64,000 bases of DNA, from assembly GCA_009692115.1 (NCBI GenBank), contig SHZU01000004.1:219200-283199 (forward strand), given 5' to 3'. The number at the start of each line of letters is the position of its first letter. Position 1 is the first letter of the stretch. The notes under the pieces are model-generated. The model was not told the DNA's origin. It did no database searches and saw only the letters and a list, made by a program, of their open reading frames with translations. This document shows positions 35,601-43,900 of this stretch, piece by piece. Source of the stretch: Gemmatimonadota bacterium (GTDB lineage Bacteria; Gemmatimonadota; Gemmatimonadetes; Gemmatimonadales; GWC2-71-9). Made by a program: the position numbers and the translations under genes.

Positions 35601-35960
35601 GCCGCTTTGGTGGAGGCCCCCCGGGCCGATCCCGGTCTCTCGGCTCGGATGGATTCGGTGACCCGGACCTTCTCGGCATTGAGCCTCCGGCTGCGGGGCG
35701 ATCCGATCCGGCGGCGGCTCGACGAGTCGGCGGTCCCGTCGATTCAAGATCGCGTCGGCGAGGTCATCGGCGGGCATTGGGAGACCCGACAAACCCCGAC
35801 GGCCACCCAGCGCCGGGAGATCGAGGTGGCCACGGCCGAGTTTGGGGTGGTGGCGCGCGCGCTGGCGGAGGTGGTCGAGGGGGATTTGGTGAAGATTGAA
35901 GCCGCGCTCGAAGCGGCGGGCGCTCCGTGGACTCCGGGGAGGCGGGTGCCGGTTCCCTGA
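32667..35960 (+). CDS. Large secreted BNR/sortilin-like beta-propeller protein
   Basis: 1097 residues with an N-terminal signal (LLVVAISAGFIGSSGAQ). Repeated sialidase/Asp-box-type motifs (SKDGGVTWTPV, SADGGVTWRRL, SRDKGESWDKR, SFDEGATWRHF, SEDRGSSWTAI, TTDAGRTWRPI) form one or two seven- to ten-bladed propellers over about residues 35-760, as in VPS10/sortilin and xyloglucanase-like proteins. A linker at about 790-860 and a beta domain (IADAAGRPVRWIVGSGAAGLHRVNWDLRGP) are followed by a helical C-terminus. No catalytic residues can be assigned. Such proteins are abundant in Gemmatimonadota and Acidobacteriota; role unknown. Confidence 0.9.
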   Translation: MTNPHSIRRGGLLVVAISAGFIGSSGAQVPDTNAIKKAAAGLMVRSLGPALMSGRIADLEVNPRDKSTWYVAAGSGGVWKTTNAGTTFTPVFDDQPSYSIGEITLDPSNPEIVWVGTGENVSGRHVGWGDGVYRSRDGGRTWQRMGLAKSEHIGRILVHPKDGNVVLVAAEGPLWSAGGERGVYRSKDGGVTWTPVLQIDEHTGVTDLEFDPSNPEVVYAAAYQRRRHVWGFLGGGPQSAIYKSADGGVTWRRLATGLPKGDMGKIGLAVTAADPSLVYATIEAGEGERGFYRSRDKGESWDKRNGYISGGTGPHYYQEIEASPTDPNRVYQMDVFFHVTRNGGATFDYLETGHEKHSDNHALWIDPADGRHLLAGTDSGVYESFDEGATWRHFRNLPLGQFYKVALSNTVPFYQVLGGAQDAGTQHGPSRTMNRDGIRNQDWYVPFGADGYGVAIDPRDDNILYLMSQEGNLYRKDRRTEEGLNIRPQPAPGDPPERWNWDSPLLLSPHNPDRVYFGSQRVWRSEDRGSSWTAISGDLTQGANRYERRFMGRVWSVDALHDNSAMSKYATLTAITESPVQAGVLMVGTDDGTVQVSANGGQNWIPAAPLPGLPLLSFINDVEASLFDARTAYVAADAHKIGDFSPYLFETTDAGRTWRPITGDLPKGTLVWSIQQDHVKPDLLFAGTESGIYFTINRGANWVKLSGGVPTISFRDLKIHRRDNDLVGATFGRGFYILDDYAPLREFGPAAFAAEARLFSVRDAWWFVPSQLGQAAGRPEAGSDDYTAANPPMGAIFTYYLREALTTARERREAAERALRDGAKDTPFPGFDQLRAEAAETAPRVLIRIADAAGRPVRWIVGSGAAGLHRVNWDLRGPAPDPGEFSQPGFRAPWESSPLGPLAAPGRYTAELMIVSAAGARRIGEPQGFEVKPVPNALPGTDYVAVAAFQHQVAELMRKLNGAGAEIDRARERLRYMRAALVEAPRADPGLSARMDSVTRTFSALSLRLRGDPIRRRLDESAVPSIQDRVGEVIGGHWETRQTPTATQRREIEVATAEFGVVARALAEVVEGDLVKIEAALEAAGAPWTPGRRVPVP

Positions 35961-35976
35961 TGGGGTCGGGTTCGCC

Positions 35977-36420
35977 CTAATCCTGGTAGGAGAACATCAG
36001 CGCGTGGAACCGCCACCCCTCGCGCTGATGGATTGCCAGCAGCACCAGCCGGCCTCGGCTCGACTCGTCGTTCTGCCAGAAGACGAAGTCCGCCCAGACA
36101 CTCGCCATCCGGCCTCGGCGCTCGATCCGGACGTTTTCGAGCCGCTCGCCCATTTTCTGGGTGGTGGCAAAACCGCGCTCCTGCGACCCGTAGAATTGAT
36201 CCAGCCCCCGAACCGAGACCGCCCCCGCGGCGGTAGTCGATGCCACCGAGAACGTGGGGAGGAACAAGGATCGCCACTGCGGCAGCGTTTCCTTGGTGTA
36301 AAGATCGATGTAGTCACTCACGAGCCGGTTGAGGGCTCGGTCGAGCTCTTCCGGCGACTGGCCCCGGGCTGCCGGAGCGATTGAACCAGCGAGGGCGACA
36401 ACCAAGATGAGGTATTTCAT
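35977..36420 (-). CDS. Secreted NTF2/SnoaL-like protein
   Basis: 147 residues with signal peptide MKYLILVVALAGSIAPAARG. The rest (LDRALNRLVSDYIDLYTKETLPQWRSLFLPTFSV..., GLDQFYGSQERGF, MASVWADFVFW, LLAIHQREGWRFHALMFSYQD) is a cone-shaped alpha+beta NTF2-like fold of the DUF4440/SnoaL type. Conserved aromatic and Trp residues line the expected pocket. Function unknown. Convergent with the BNR gene. Confidence 0.8.
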   Translation of the reverse strand: MKYLILVVALAGSIAPAARGQSPEELDRALNRLVSDYIDLYTKETLPQWRSLFLPTFSVASTTAAGAVSVRGLDQFYGSQERGFATTQKMGERLENVRIERRGRMASVWADFVFWQNDESSRGRLVLLAIHQREGWRFHALMFSYQD

Positions 36421-36522
36421 CTCCGGAACCTATCATGCCCGGCGGGCGAACGCGACGGTTGCCGGTCACTCCTCTCGACGGTAGCATAGGAGCGGCGGGC
36501 TTATTCCTCGAGGATCGATCTG

Positions 36523-38286
36523 ATGCGGGTGACGCTGGTGACGCTGGTGGCCGGGCTCGTGTGGTCGGCGCTCTCCGGGACTCCGGGTCCGGCCGAGTGC
36601 CAGGACCTGGCGGTCGTTGTCGAGAAGAACCTCGAGGCCCGGATGCGTGACGGCGTGGTCCTCCGAGCGGATCTCTACCGGCCCGCCACCGCCGGCCGGT
36701 TTCCGGCCTTGCTGCAGCGAACGCCCTACTCGAAGAACCCGGGCCCCGGCGATGACCGGTTCCGCCGGTTAGCGGCGCGGGGATTCGTGGTGGCGGTCCA
36801 GGATACCAGGGGCCGCTATATGTCCGATGGCGCGGCCCGCCCGCACGATGAGGGCACGGACGGCTACGACACGGTGGAATGGCTGGCCGGCTTGCCGTGG
36901 GTCGATGGCCAGGTCGGGATGTTCGGCGGGAGCTACAGCGCCACGACCCAACTGCTCGCGGCGCCGCTCCGCCCGCCGCATCTGGTGGCATTGTTTCCCT
37001 CCGCGTCCTACGCCAGCCGGTACGACATGGTGTTCCAGGGCGGCGCGTTCTATCTCGCGGACGGTCTGTCCTGGAATCTCGGCCAAGCCATGGATGTCCG
37101 CCGCCGGGTTCTCCAACCGACCGCCGACCGGGACGGCGAAATCGGGCTGTCGCCGGCCGACCGGCAGCTCCTCCAGACCCGCTGGCTCTGGGACCTTCCG
37201 CTGGTGGCGATGGACGCACTCGACCTCAAACGATCCATGCCGGGCTATTTCGAGATGCTGGCGCACCCGTCCTACGATGACTATTGGGCCCGGTTCGACG
37301 TGGCGGCGCGCTACTCACGGTTCGAGGTGCCGGCCTACCACCTGACCGGGTGGTACGACGCGCTGCTCAACGGCACCCTCCGGAATTTCTCGGGCCTTCG
37401 GTCGGGGGCCGGGACCGACCGGGCCCGCCGAAATCAGCGGTTGATCGTCGGCCCGTGGACCCACGCTAGGCCTACCGTCGGCTCGACAACGATTGGGACG
37501 GTCAGCTACGGGGCCGACGCCGGCCTCGAGTCGTTCGAGTTGATGGTCCGGTGGTTCGATCACTGGATGCGGGCGGGTAACGAGTCGGACTATTCGGGTG
37601 CACCGGTCCGGATCTTCGTGATGGGTGAGAACCGGTGGCGCGATGAGTCGGAGTGGCCGCTCGCTCGGGCTCGGCAGACCGAATACTATCTGGGCGGCGG
37701 CCGGAGATTGAGCCAAGTGGCGCCCGCTCCGGCCGAGGCACCCGATCGGTTCGACTACGATCCGGCGAATCCGGTGCCGACCGGCGCCACCGGCGCCTAT
37801 TCCCGGGCGCCAACCGATCAGCGGGCCGTCGAGTCGCGACCGGACGTTCTCGTGTACTCGACGGAACCGTTGGTCACCGCGGTGGAGGTGACCGGGCCGG
37901 TCGTGCTGACGCTCTGGGTTTCGTCCTCGGCCAAGGATACGGATTTCACCGGCCGTCTGGTGGACGTCCATCCTGATGGAACCACCCGGGCGCTGACCGA
38001 CGGGATTCTCCGGGCCCGCTACCGGTCAGGCAAGACCACTCCCGCGCCGCTCGAACCCGGCAAACCCTACGAGTTGACCATCGACCTCGGCGCCACCAGC
38101 AACCTGTTCTTGCCAGGCCACCGGATCCGGCTCGAGGTCTCCAGTAGCAACTTTCCCCGCTACGATCGGAATCCCAACACCGGCGCGCCGTTCGGCCAGT
38201 CGTCTGAGTTGAGTGTGGCGCACCAAACGATTTGGCACGACCGGAACCGCCCGTCGCGGCTCACGTTGCCGGTGGTACCCCGGTAG
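36523..38286 (+). CDS. CocE/NonD family (X-Pro dipeptidyl-peptidase S15-like) hydrolase
   Basis: 587 residues, signal peptide at the start (LVTLVAGLVWSALSG). Family hallmarks: EARMRDGVVLRADLYRPATAGRFPALLQRTPY, RGFVVAVQDTRGRYMSDG, nucleophile GMFGGSYSATTQLLAA, VPAYHLTGWYDALLNGTL, IVGPWTHARPT (catalytic His region), then a C-terminal jelly-roll domain (TEPLVTAVEVTGPVVLTLWVSSSAKDTDFTGRLVDVHPDG, GHRIRLEVSSSNFPRYDRNPNTG). Serine esterase or peptidase, secreted. Substrate unknown. Confidence 0.92.
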   Translation: MRVTLVTLVAGLVWSALSGTPGPAECQDLAVVVEKNLEARMRDGVVLRADLYRPATAGRFPALLQRTPYSKNPGPGDDRFRRLAARGFVVAVQDTRGRYMSDGAARPHDEGTDGYDTVEWLAGLPWVDGQVGMFGGSYSATTQLLAAPLRPPHLVALFPSASYASRYDMVFQGGAFYLADGLSWNLGQAMDVRRRVLQPTADRDGEIGLSPADRQLLQTRWLWDLPLVAMDALDLKRSMPGYFEMLAHPSYDDYWARFDVAARYSRFEVPAYHLTGWYDALLNGTLRNFSGLRSGAGTDRARRNQRLIVGPWTHARPTVGSTTIGTVSYGADAGLESFELMVRWFDHWMRAGNESDYSGAPVRIFVMGENRWRDESEWPLARARQTEYYLGGGRRLSQVAPAPAEAPDRFDYDPANPVPTGATGAYSRAPTDQRAVESRPDVLVYSTEPLVTAVEVTGPVVLTLWVSSSAKDTDFTGRLVDVHPDGTTRALTDGILRARYRSGKTTPAPLEPGKPYELTIDLGATSNLFLPGHRIRLEVSSSNFPRYDRNPNTGAPFGQSSELSVAHQTIWHDRNRPSRLTLPVVPR

Positions 38287-38321
38287 CCCCGACCTACCCT
38301 CGATCGAATAGGAACATCGTT

Positions 38322-38789
38322 ATGAGCACTCCCGCGAAACGTGGTCCCGCCCGGTTGATCCTGGGCCTTCTGGTGTTGGTCGTCGTCATCGTCGGGTTCA
38401 TCCAGCGAGATACCATCGCGGGCCTCATCCTCAAGGGCGGCGACGTACCCCTGACGGGCGAAGCCGCCCAGAGCAGTCCGGACGCCAAACTCGCGATCGA
38501 CTTCCTGGCCGCCCTTCGTGGAGCGGACCAGGACATGTTGGGACAACTCACGACCGCCGAGCAAGCGGTACGGATCCGGCAGGAATCCGACCAACCCACG
38601 CCGGAATACCAGGACACGAAGAGCATGATGCTCGCTGACCTGCCCGCCGAGCCCGCCGACCTCCAGGCCAGGATCAAGAGCGTGAAGATTCACGAGAACC
38701 GCGGCATGGTCACCTTCGAAACCAAGGCCAATTCCTGGTTCGTGACGCTCGAACAGGTAAACGGGGCGTGGAATGTGGCGGGATTCTAG
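38322..38789 (+). CDS. Membrane-anchored hypothetical protein
   Basis: 155 residues. One N-terminal transmembrane helix (LILGLLVLVVVIVGFI, residues about 12-27) anchors a soluble domain of about 125 residues containing SPDAKLAIDFLAALRGADQDMLGQLTTAEQAVRI and a beta-rich end (IKSVKIHENRGMVTFETKANSWFVTLEQVNGAWNVAGF), which resembles a small NTF2/DUF4878-like fold. Start is ATG 38322 with AGGAA upstream. No firm family. Confidence 0.65.
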   Translation: MSTPAKRGPARLILGLLVLVVVIVGFIQRDTIAGLILKGGDVPLTGEAAQSSPDAKLAIDFLAALRGADQDMLGQLTTAEQAVRIRQESDQPTPEYQDTKSMMLADLPAEPADLQARIKSVKIHENRGMVTFETKANSWFVTLEQVNGAWNVAGF

Positions 38790-38830
38790 CGGGCCACCGC
38801 GGCGATCCGAGATAGCCCAGCGTCCGAATT

Positions 38831-39283
38831 CTACTTGAACCACCCGATCCCGTACTCGAGGACGTAAAGACTCCCGTCCGGTCCAAGTTCCACATCGATC
38901 GGTGCCGCGAACTTCACCCCGGGCAGGAATGGCTCCATTGCCTCGTAGTCGCCGCCGGCGGTCAACGTCACCACTTTCATCCAGTTTCGAATCCAGTCGT
39001 AGATCAGCAGCTTGCCGTCGTAGTACCCGGGCACCGCGCCGCCCCCAGGATAACGCTCCGCCCGAAACACCGGTCCCGCCATCGCGGACCGGCCGCTGGT
39101 ACCGGTCGCTGGAAAATCGGGCGACGCCGGGTAGGGATACCAGATAAATGCCGGCAGGGCCTTCGGGAACTCTCGAAGGCCAGAGTTGGCCCTTGACTCG
39201 TTGATCGGCCGGCCGGGATCGCATAGCGGTCCGGTGGTGCCGGTCGTGTGGTCGTATTGGCGATAGGGGTTGCCGCCGTCGTG
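38831..39283 (-). pseudogene. Fragment of PQQ-type sugar dehydrogenase
   Basis: The minus-strand frame matches only an internal part of a membrane-type glucose/sorbosone dehydrogenase: NPYRQYDHTTGTTGPLCDP, ALPAFIWYPYPASPDFP, AMAGPVFRAERYPGG, YYDGKLLIYDWIRNWMKVVTL, ELGPDGSLYVLEYGIGWFK then a stop. The N-terminal several hundred residues are absent and the C-terminal ...NPDA.L.RI.Y end is cut short. The fragment begins where a plus-strand nuclease fragment begins, so a deletion fused two divergently reading genes. Confidence 0.75.
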
Positions 39284-39285
39284 GG

Positions 39286-39953
39286 TGCCCATTTCCAACC
39301 GCTGCCAGGGATCGAATTGATCGATCGGGACGTGCTGCTGATCGACACCACCCGCGTGCGAACGGAAGCGGGCCTCGTGGCGCGTACTTTCCAAAACAAT
39401 ATCGGCGTCCTCGCACCGGGAATCGACAAAAAGGCTGGCTTCATCGCGGCGCCGGTCACCATCGGCGACCTCCATGTCACCCTGGTCACGACGCATCTCG
39501 AAGCCGATCTCGGACCCGGGAGCTCTCCATTGGTGAGCCGACTTTGGGCCGCCCAAGTCGCCGAGATCGCCGGAGTCCTCGGGTCGACCCCCCGGGCCAT
39601 CGTTCTCGGCGACCTTAACGACGTGACCGGTTCTCCCATGGACCAAGTTCTCCGGGGCGCGGGCTTCACCGATGCCTAGCTTGCACTCAAGCCGAATGAT
39701 AGCGGATTGACCGGTGGCTGCTTCCAGCCGGACCTGTCGGACCCCGCGCCGCACTGCCAAAGCCGAATCGACTTCTTTTCGTCCGGGGACTCGACTGCGG
39801 GAAGGACCTTCGGGGAAGCGTACGCCGGGTCGGGATCCTGCCTTGGGAGCGCGTCCGGGAACCGGCCGGGCCAATCTGGCCGTCGGATCACGCCGGGGTG
39901 GTTGGATCGTTCGCGGTATCGGGGCGCTCTTCGGAGGCGGCGCAGTCCAAGTA
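39286..39953 (+). pseudogene. Endonuclease/exonuclease/phosphatase pseudogene
   Basis: The plus strand encodes the C-terminal two thirds of an EEP-superfamily phosphoesterase: LPGIELIDRDVLLIDTTRVR, VTLVTTHLEADLG (THLE motif), RAIVLGDLND (GDLN motif), then GFTDA and an in-frame TAG at 39677. The same frame continues GGCFQPDLSDPAPHCQSRIDF, then shifts at the T-run 39776-39779 into FVRGLDCGKDLRGSVRRVG and the final PIWPSDHAGVVGSFAV (catalytic SDH motif), ending at 39953. N-terminal truncation, a nonsense codon and a frameshift make it a clear pseudogene. Confidence 0.8.
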
Positions 39954-39978
39954 GACGCCCGGGCCGGGCCACCGCGAC

Positions 39979-41301
39979 TTACTGGTCGCTGGTGGCCGGC
40001 CGCGCGGGGCGGGAAAGCCGGAACATCAACACCGCCGCCCGCTCCGCCGCCATCTTGAGCGACGGGAGATAGACCCCCTCCTCAGGAGCATGGGCCCCGA
40101 ACCCCTCCACGCCGAGGCCGTCGATCGCATCGATGATCGGCGCGACGAACGACACATCGCCGGCCCCGCGCCGCTCGGGTGGCAGGGCCTCGATGGCCGG
40201 GTAGCCAAGATCCTGGCTCACCCGATCGAAGATCGCGAGAATGGCCCGGTTGCCGTCGGTGGGCGGCATCCCGGGATACCCGTCCTCGAAGGAGATCGTG
40301 GCGGTCGTACCCGGCAAATTGTTCGCAATGATCTCTCTCATCACCGTTCGAGCCGAGTCGAGCTGCCCCGGCGTCAGCGAGCGAAGATCGCCCTGGACCA
40401 CCAGATGCTTGGCGATGATGTTGGTTTTGCTCGCCGCCTTGCCGCTCACCGCGGTGCTGTCGAACGACACGTCGGTGCCTCCGACGATGGTGCCTGGATT
40501 AAAGGTCAGGTACGGCTGCTTCGACAGCCGTTCTCGAAACTCGTTCAGGATCCTGGCGGCCTCGAAGATCGCGCCGTAACCGGACCCGTCCCGAAAAATG
40601 GCCGACGAGTGGCCTTGGCGGCCCCGGACGGTGAGAATCCAACCCGAGGCACCCCGGCGGGCAATCGTGGCGGTGCGGGCGTCGCCCCCTTCGAACGCGA
40701 GGGCCACGTCGCTCCGGCGGGCCGCATCGAGGAGGTCTTTCCGGGAGACACTGAGCGGCCGCCCCGCGCTTTCCTCGTCGCCCGTCATGACGACGATGAC
40801 CTGGACTTGATCGAGCGCGCCGGCCTGCTTCAGGGCCTGGAGCGCCAGGATCATCGCCACGTTGCCACCCTTCATATCCGCCGCTCCGGCGCCCCGGGCC
40901 ACCGAATCCCGCTGGACGAATCGCTGTCCCTGGCCTTCGAACACCGTGTCGAGATGGCCGATCAGCAGGATCCGCTTGCCCCCGGTTGCGAACTGGGGAC
41001 CGCGCCACTCGGCCACCAAGTGACCGGCCCGACCGAGCGAGGCCGGCATTGCAGCCCAACGGGTCGTGAAACCTAACGCCGTCAGTTCACGCTGGTATGC
41101 CTGGCCGACGGCCCGGACGCCGGCCAAGTTGAGCGTACCGCTCGGGATGTCCACGGTGCGCTGGAGCAACCCGACGGCCGAATCGTAGTGGGCCGCAACG
41201 GCCGCCCGGATCCGGGACTCGAGTGGTGAGAGCGCTTGGGCCCGGGCGCTGGTGAACGAGGCCCCGGCGATCAGGGTGGCGATGAGGCAGAGTCGGGTCA
41301 T
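39979..41301 (-). CDS. M20 family metallopeptidase, glutamate-carboxypeptidase-like
   Basis: 440 residues with a signal peptide (LIATLIAGASFTSARA). Zinc ligands and catalytic residues are recognisable: LLIGHLDTVFEG (HxD), GAGAADMKGGNVAM (bridging Asp), VVMTGDEESAGRPL (catalytic Glu pair), LAFEGGD, the dimerisation-domain motif RGRQGHSS (His) and the final His in EGFGAHAPEEGV. Similar to CPG2 and related secreted M20A carboxypeptidases that release C-terminal Glu. Divergent from the YCF48-like gene. Confidence 0.93.
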   Translation of the reverse strand: MTRLCLIATLIAGASFTSARAQALSPLESRIRAAVAAHYDSAVGLLQRTVDIPSGTLNLAGVRAVGQAYQRELTALGFTTRWAAMPASLGRAGHLVAEWRGPQFATGGKRILLIGHLDTVFEGQGQRFVQRDSVARGAGAADMKGGNVAMILALQALKQAGALDQVQVIVVMTGDEESAGRPLSVSRKDLLDAARRSDVALAFEGGDARTATIARRGASGWILTVRGRQGHSSAIFRDGSGYGAIFEAARILNEFRERLSKQPYLTFNPGTIVGGTDVSFDSTAVSGKAASKTNIIAKHLVVQGDLRSLTPGQLDSARTVMREIIANNLPGTTATISFEDGYPGMPPTDGNRAILAIFDRVSQDLGYPAIEALPPERRGAGDVSFVAPIIDAIDGLGVEGFGAHAPEEGVYLPSLKMAAERAAVLMFRLSRPARPATSDQ

Positions 41302-41374
41302 GCCGCAAAGATACCGACCGGCACCTTGCTCCGCACGATCCGTCGCGGCGATTGTTCACTCGGGAGGATTCCTC

Positions 41375-42379
41375 ATGACGCATCTGATCGTACTCGCGGC
41401 CTTGGTGTCCCAGGCCCCTTCGATCGAGCAGCAGAATTCCGGCACCACCGTTCGGCTTCAGGCAGTATCCGCGGTCACCGACCGGGTGGCCTGGGCCAGC
41501 GGCACCGGTGGCACCTTCACCCGGACGGTCGACGGCGGCGCCACCTGGCTGGCCGGCGTTGTACCCGGCGCCGATTCGCTCGAGTTCCGCGATGTCCATG
41601 GCTTCGATGCCGATCGGGCAGTGCTACTGGCGGCCGGCCCCGGCGACAAATCCCGCCTCTATCACACCAGCGACGGCGGGGCCCACTGGACGCTGGCGTG
41701 GACCAATCCCGACCCCAAAGGCTTTTTCGATTGCATCGACTTCCATGGATTGGCCGGCGTGGTGGTCGGTGACGCGGTGGCCGGACATTTTCCGCTGCTG
41801 AAGACGACGGATGGGGGCCGAACCTGGGCTCCATACACGCCGCCGGGCGCCGTCGCCCTTGGCGCGGTTGACGGCGAAGGCGCGTTTGCGGCGAGCGGCA
41901 CCTGCGTCGTGCTGCAACCGGACCAAAGCGTCTGGGTCGGAACTGCCAAGGCCGGCCGGGTTCTTCGATTTGGCATGGACAAAGCCGAGGCATTCGAACC
42001 GCCGATGCTCCGTGGCGGGGCGTCCGAAGGAATTTCGACGCTGGTGTTTCGGGATGCGCGGACCGGGATGGCCGGGGGCGGCGACTACACCAAGCCAACC
42101 CAGTTCTCCGACAACGTGGCCGTGACGACCGATGGGGGCCGCACCTGGACCGCCGGCGCCCGGCCCCCGTTCAGCGGGGCGGTTTTTGGGCTGGCCTATG
42201 TGCAGTCCCGCCCGACGACGGTGGTCGCGATCGGTATGAAGGGCGCCGCCTGGTCCGCCGACAACGGCAAGACCTGGAGCACCCTCGACGGCAATGACTA
42301 CTGGGGAATCGGATTCGGCCGGGCCGGGGCCGGCTGGATCTCCGGCCCGAAAGGCCGGATCGCGAAGGTGACGTTCTAG
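41375..42379 (+). CDS. Secreted YCF48/BNR-repeat protein
   Basis: 334 residues. The ATG at 41375 has GGGAGG 9 bp upstream and opens a short signal (MTHLIVLAALVSQA). Repeats with W and DGG..W signatures (TVDGGATWLAGV, TSDGGAHWTLAW, TTDGGRTWAPY, TTDGGRTWTAG, SADNGKTWSTL) form a seven-bladed propeller of the YCF48/Hcf136-like photosynthesis-assembly family, which in non-phototrophs is annotated as oxidoreductase or BNR protein. Function unknown. Confidence 0.85.
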   Translation: MTHLIVLAALVSQAPSIEQQNSGTTVRLQAVSAVTDRVAWASGTGGTFTRTVDGGATWLAGVVPGADSLEFRDVHGFDADRAVLLAAGPGDKSRLYHTSDGGAHWTLAWTNPDPKGFFDCIDFHGLAGVVVGDAVAGHFPLLKTTDGGRTWAPYTPPGAVALGAVDGEGAFAASGTCVVLQPDQSVWVGTAKAGRVLRFGMDKAEAFEPPMLRGGASEGISTLVFRDARTGMAGGGDYTKPTQFSDNVAVTTDGGRTWTAGARPPFSGAVFGLAYVQSRPTTVVAIGMKGAAWSADNGKTWSTLDGNDYWGIGFGRAGAGWISGPKGRIAKVTF

Positions 42380-42383
42380 TGGT

Positions 42384-43019
42384 CTACGCTTCAGGGTCCA
42401 GAATTGTGAAGACCGCCGCCGCGAGTGCCCCCCCGGCCAACGGGCCGACGACGTAGAACCAAAGCGCCCCCCAGCTGCCCCCGCTCATCGTCGCATTGAT
42501 GAGCGTGGGGCCGATCCCGACCGCCGGGTTGAAGGCGCCACCGGAGATCCCGCCGCCCGCAAAAGCCGCCACCATCACCGTCATGCCGGTGGCCAGTCCA
42601 TAGTACGAGTTGCCCTGGGTCTTCTTGGAAGTGGCCGTGGTTAAGACCACCAGGGCCAACGCAAAGGTATAGAGGGTTTCCACCAACAAGACCGCCAGAT
42701 TCGACGCGTTGGCACTCGGCGCCGGTGCAAAGGTCTGCCCGGTAATCAAGTTGACGACGAACGCCGCCGCCGTTGCCCCAACGAGCTGACTCAGGACATA
42801 CGGGAAGAAATCACCCGCCGGCAACGCCCCCCGGATGGTGGCCGCCAGCGACACCGCCGGGTTATAATGCCCGCCCGAGATCTGGCCGCCCATGTAAACC
42901 ATGATCATCACCGACGTGCCGTAGGCAAGTGGCGTAAACTCGGACCCGGCCGTCACCGTCAGCCCAACGGTCAGCACCAGAAAAAACGTCCCGATAAACT
43001 CAGTCAGCAGCTTCCGCAC
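42384..43019 (-). CDS. MIP-family channel (aquaporin)
   Basis: About 211 residues from a GTG at 43019 (GAGG upstream). Six hydrophobic segments and both NPA half-helices, SGGHYNPAVSLA and SGGAFNPAVGIG, define an aquaporin/glyceroporin. The end of helix 6 is GPLAGGALAAAVF. Inner-membrane water or small-solute channel. Which subgroup is uncertain; the absence of the glycerol-facilitator GLG...Y and NPARD-type residues points to the water-channel type. Convergent with the YCF48-like gene. Confidence 0.92.
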   Translation of the reverse strand: MRKLLTEFIGTFFLVLTVGLTVTAGSEFTPLAYGTSVMIMVYMGGQISGGHYNPAVSLAATIRGALPAGDFFPYVLSQLVGATAAAFVVNLITGQTFAPAPSANASNLAVLLVETLYTFALALVVLTTATSKKTQGNSYYGLATGMTVMVAAFAGGGISGGAFNPAVGIGPTLINATMSGGSWGALWFYVVGPLAGGALAAAVFTILDPEA

Positions 43020-43112
43020 AGCGACCTCGGTGGTGGGGTCTCGGACTCGGCGCTCGGCCGAGTGCCGAGTGCCGAGCAAACATACCCCGTGGACGCCCGA
43101 TCGCTAGACCGC

Positions 43113-43883
43113 TTACCGAGTGGTTGCCCTGTCAATCGCAACCCGGGCCGCGTCGGTCAAGACCAGAGACCCACTGATGCCGGCGCGGGTGGCCAGTAGT
43201 TCATCCCACCGCTCGGTTCCAGCCCAAAACACCTTTTTCAACTCGGCCATGGCCGCCGGATTGCATCCGGCCAGCCACCGCGCCCGCTGGCCGAGCGCGT
43301 CGTCCAGGGCCTCGACGTTCAGAGCAACCTCGGCATACAGCCCGTGGGTGAGGGCCCAGTCGGCGGTCCGCCAATCGGCGTCGACGCTCATGGCGGCAAA
43401 GGCCCCGAGGCCGATTTTCTTCTCGATGACCGGGCCCACCACGAACGGCCCGATCCCCACCGCGAGTTCGCTCAGCTTGACCGCCGATCCGGACGTGCCG
43501 ATGGCCCAGTCGGCCGCGGCGATGACTCCGACGCCGCCGCCCGCCGCTTTGCCGTGGGCCCGAACCAAGACGAACTTGGGGCACCGGATCATGGCCAGGA
43601 TCACCCGGGTAAATCCTGAAAAGAATCGCTGGCCTTGTTCCGGAGTGGCAATCGATCGGAGTTCATCGAACGACGCCCCGGCGCAGAACGGCCCGGTGCC
43701 GGTGCTCGTGAGCACGATGACCCGGGCGCCGGGGTCTTGTCCCGCGGCGGCCACCGCCTCCGCCAACTGGTTGAGGATGGCGCTGGGCAGGGAGTTGCTC
43801 TTCGGATGGCCGAAGGTGATCGTGGCGATCCCGTCCGCGGTGGTCCGGATGACGTGTCCATCGTGAATCGGATCCTCAGACAC
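43113..43883 (-). CDS. Enoyl-CoA hydratase/isomerase family protein
   Basis: 256 residues from a GTG at 43883 (GGAGG upstream). Crotonase core: ADGIATITFGHPKSNSLPSAIL, VIVLTSTGTGPFCAGASFDEL (oxyanion hole), VRAHGKAAGGGVGVIAAADWAIGTSGSAVKLSELAVGIGPFVVG. The usual catalytic Glu positions are not both evident, so hydratase versus isomerase or other CoA chemistry is open. It follows the GntR gene by 17 bp on the same strand and may be co-transcribed, linking it to aromatic or fatty-acid catabolism. Confidence 0.85.
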   Translation of the reverse strand: MSEDPIHDGHVIRTTADGIATITFGHPKSNSLPSAILNQLAEAVAAAGQDPGARVIVLTSTGTGPFCAGASFDELRSIATPEQGQRFFSGFTRVILAMIRCPKFVLVRAHGKAAGGGVGVIAAADWAIGTSGSAVKLSELAVGIGPFVVGPVIEKKIGLGAFAAMSVDADWRTADWALTHGLYAEVALNVEALDDALGQRARWLAGCNPAAMAELKKVFWAGTERWDELLATRAGISGSLVLTDAARVAIDRATTR

Positions 43884-43900
43884 CCGACCTCCGTTGCTCG

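Noticed and set aside
39677..39679. In-frame TAG as possible recoding (pyrrolysine or readthrough) in the nuclease
   Set aside because: The same gene lacks its N-terminus and has a frameshift further on; simple pseudogene decay accounts for the stop.
41375..42379. Photosystem II assembly factor, implying phototrophy
   Set aside because: The YCF48-like repeat is a generic propeller found in many non-phototrophs; no photosynthesis genes occur in the window.
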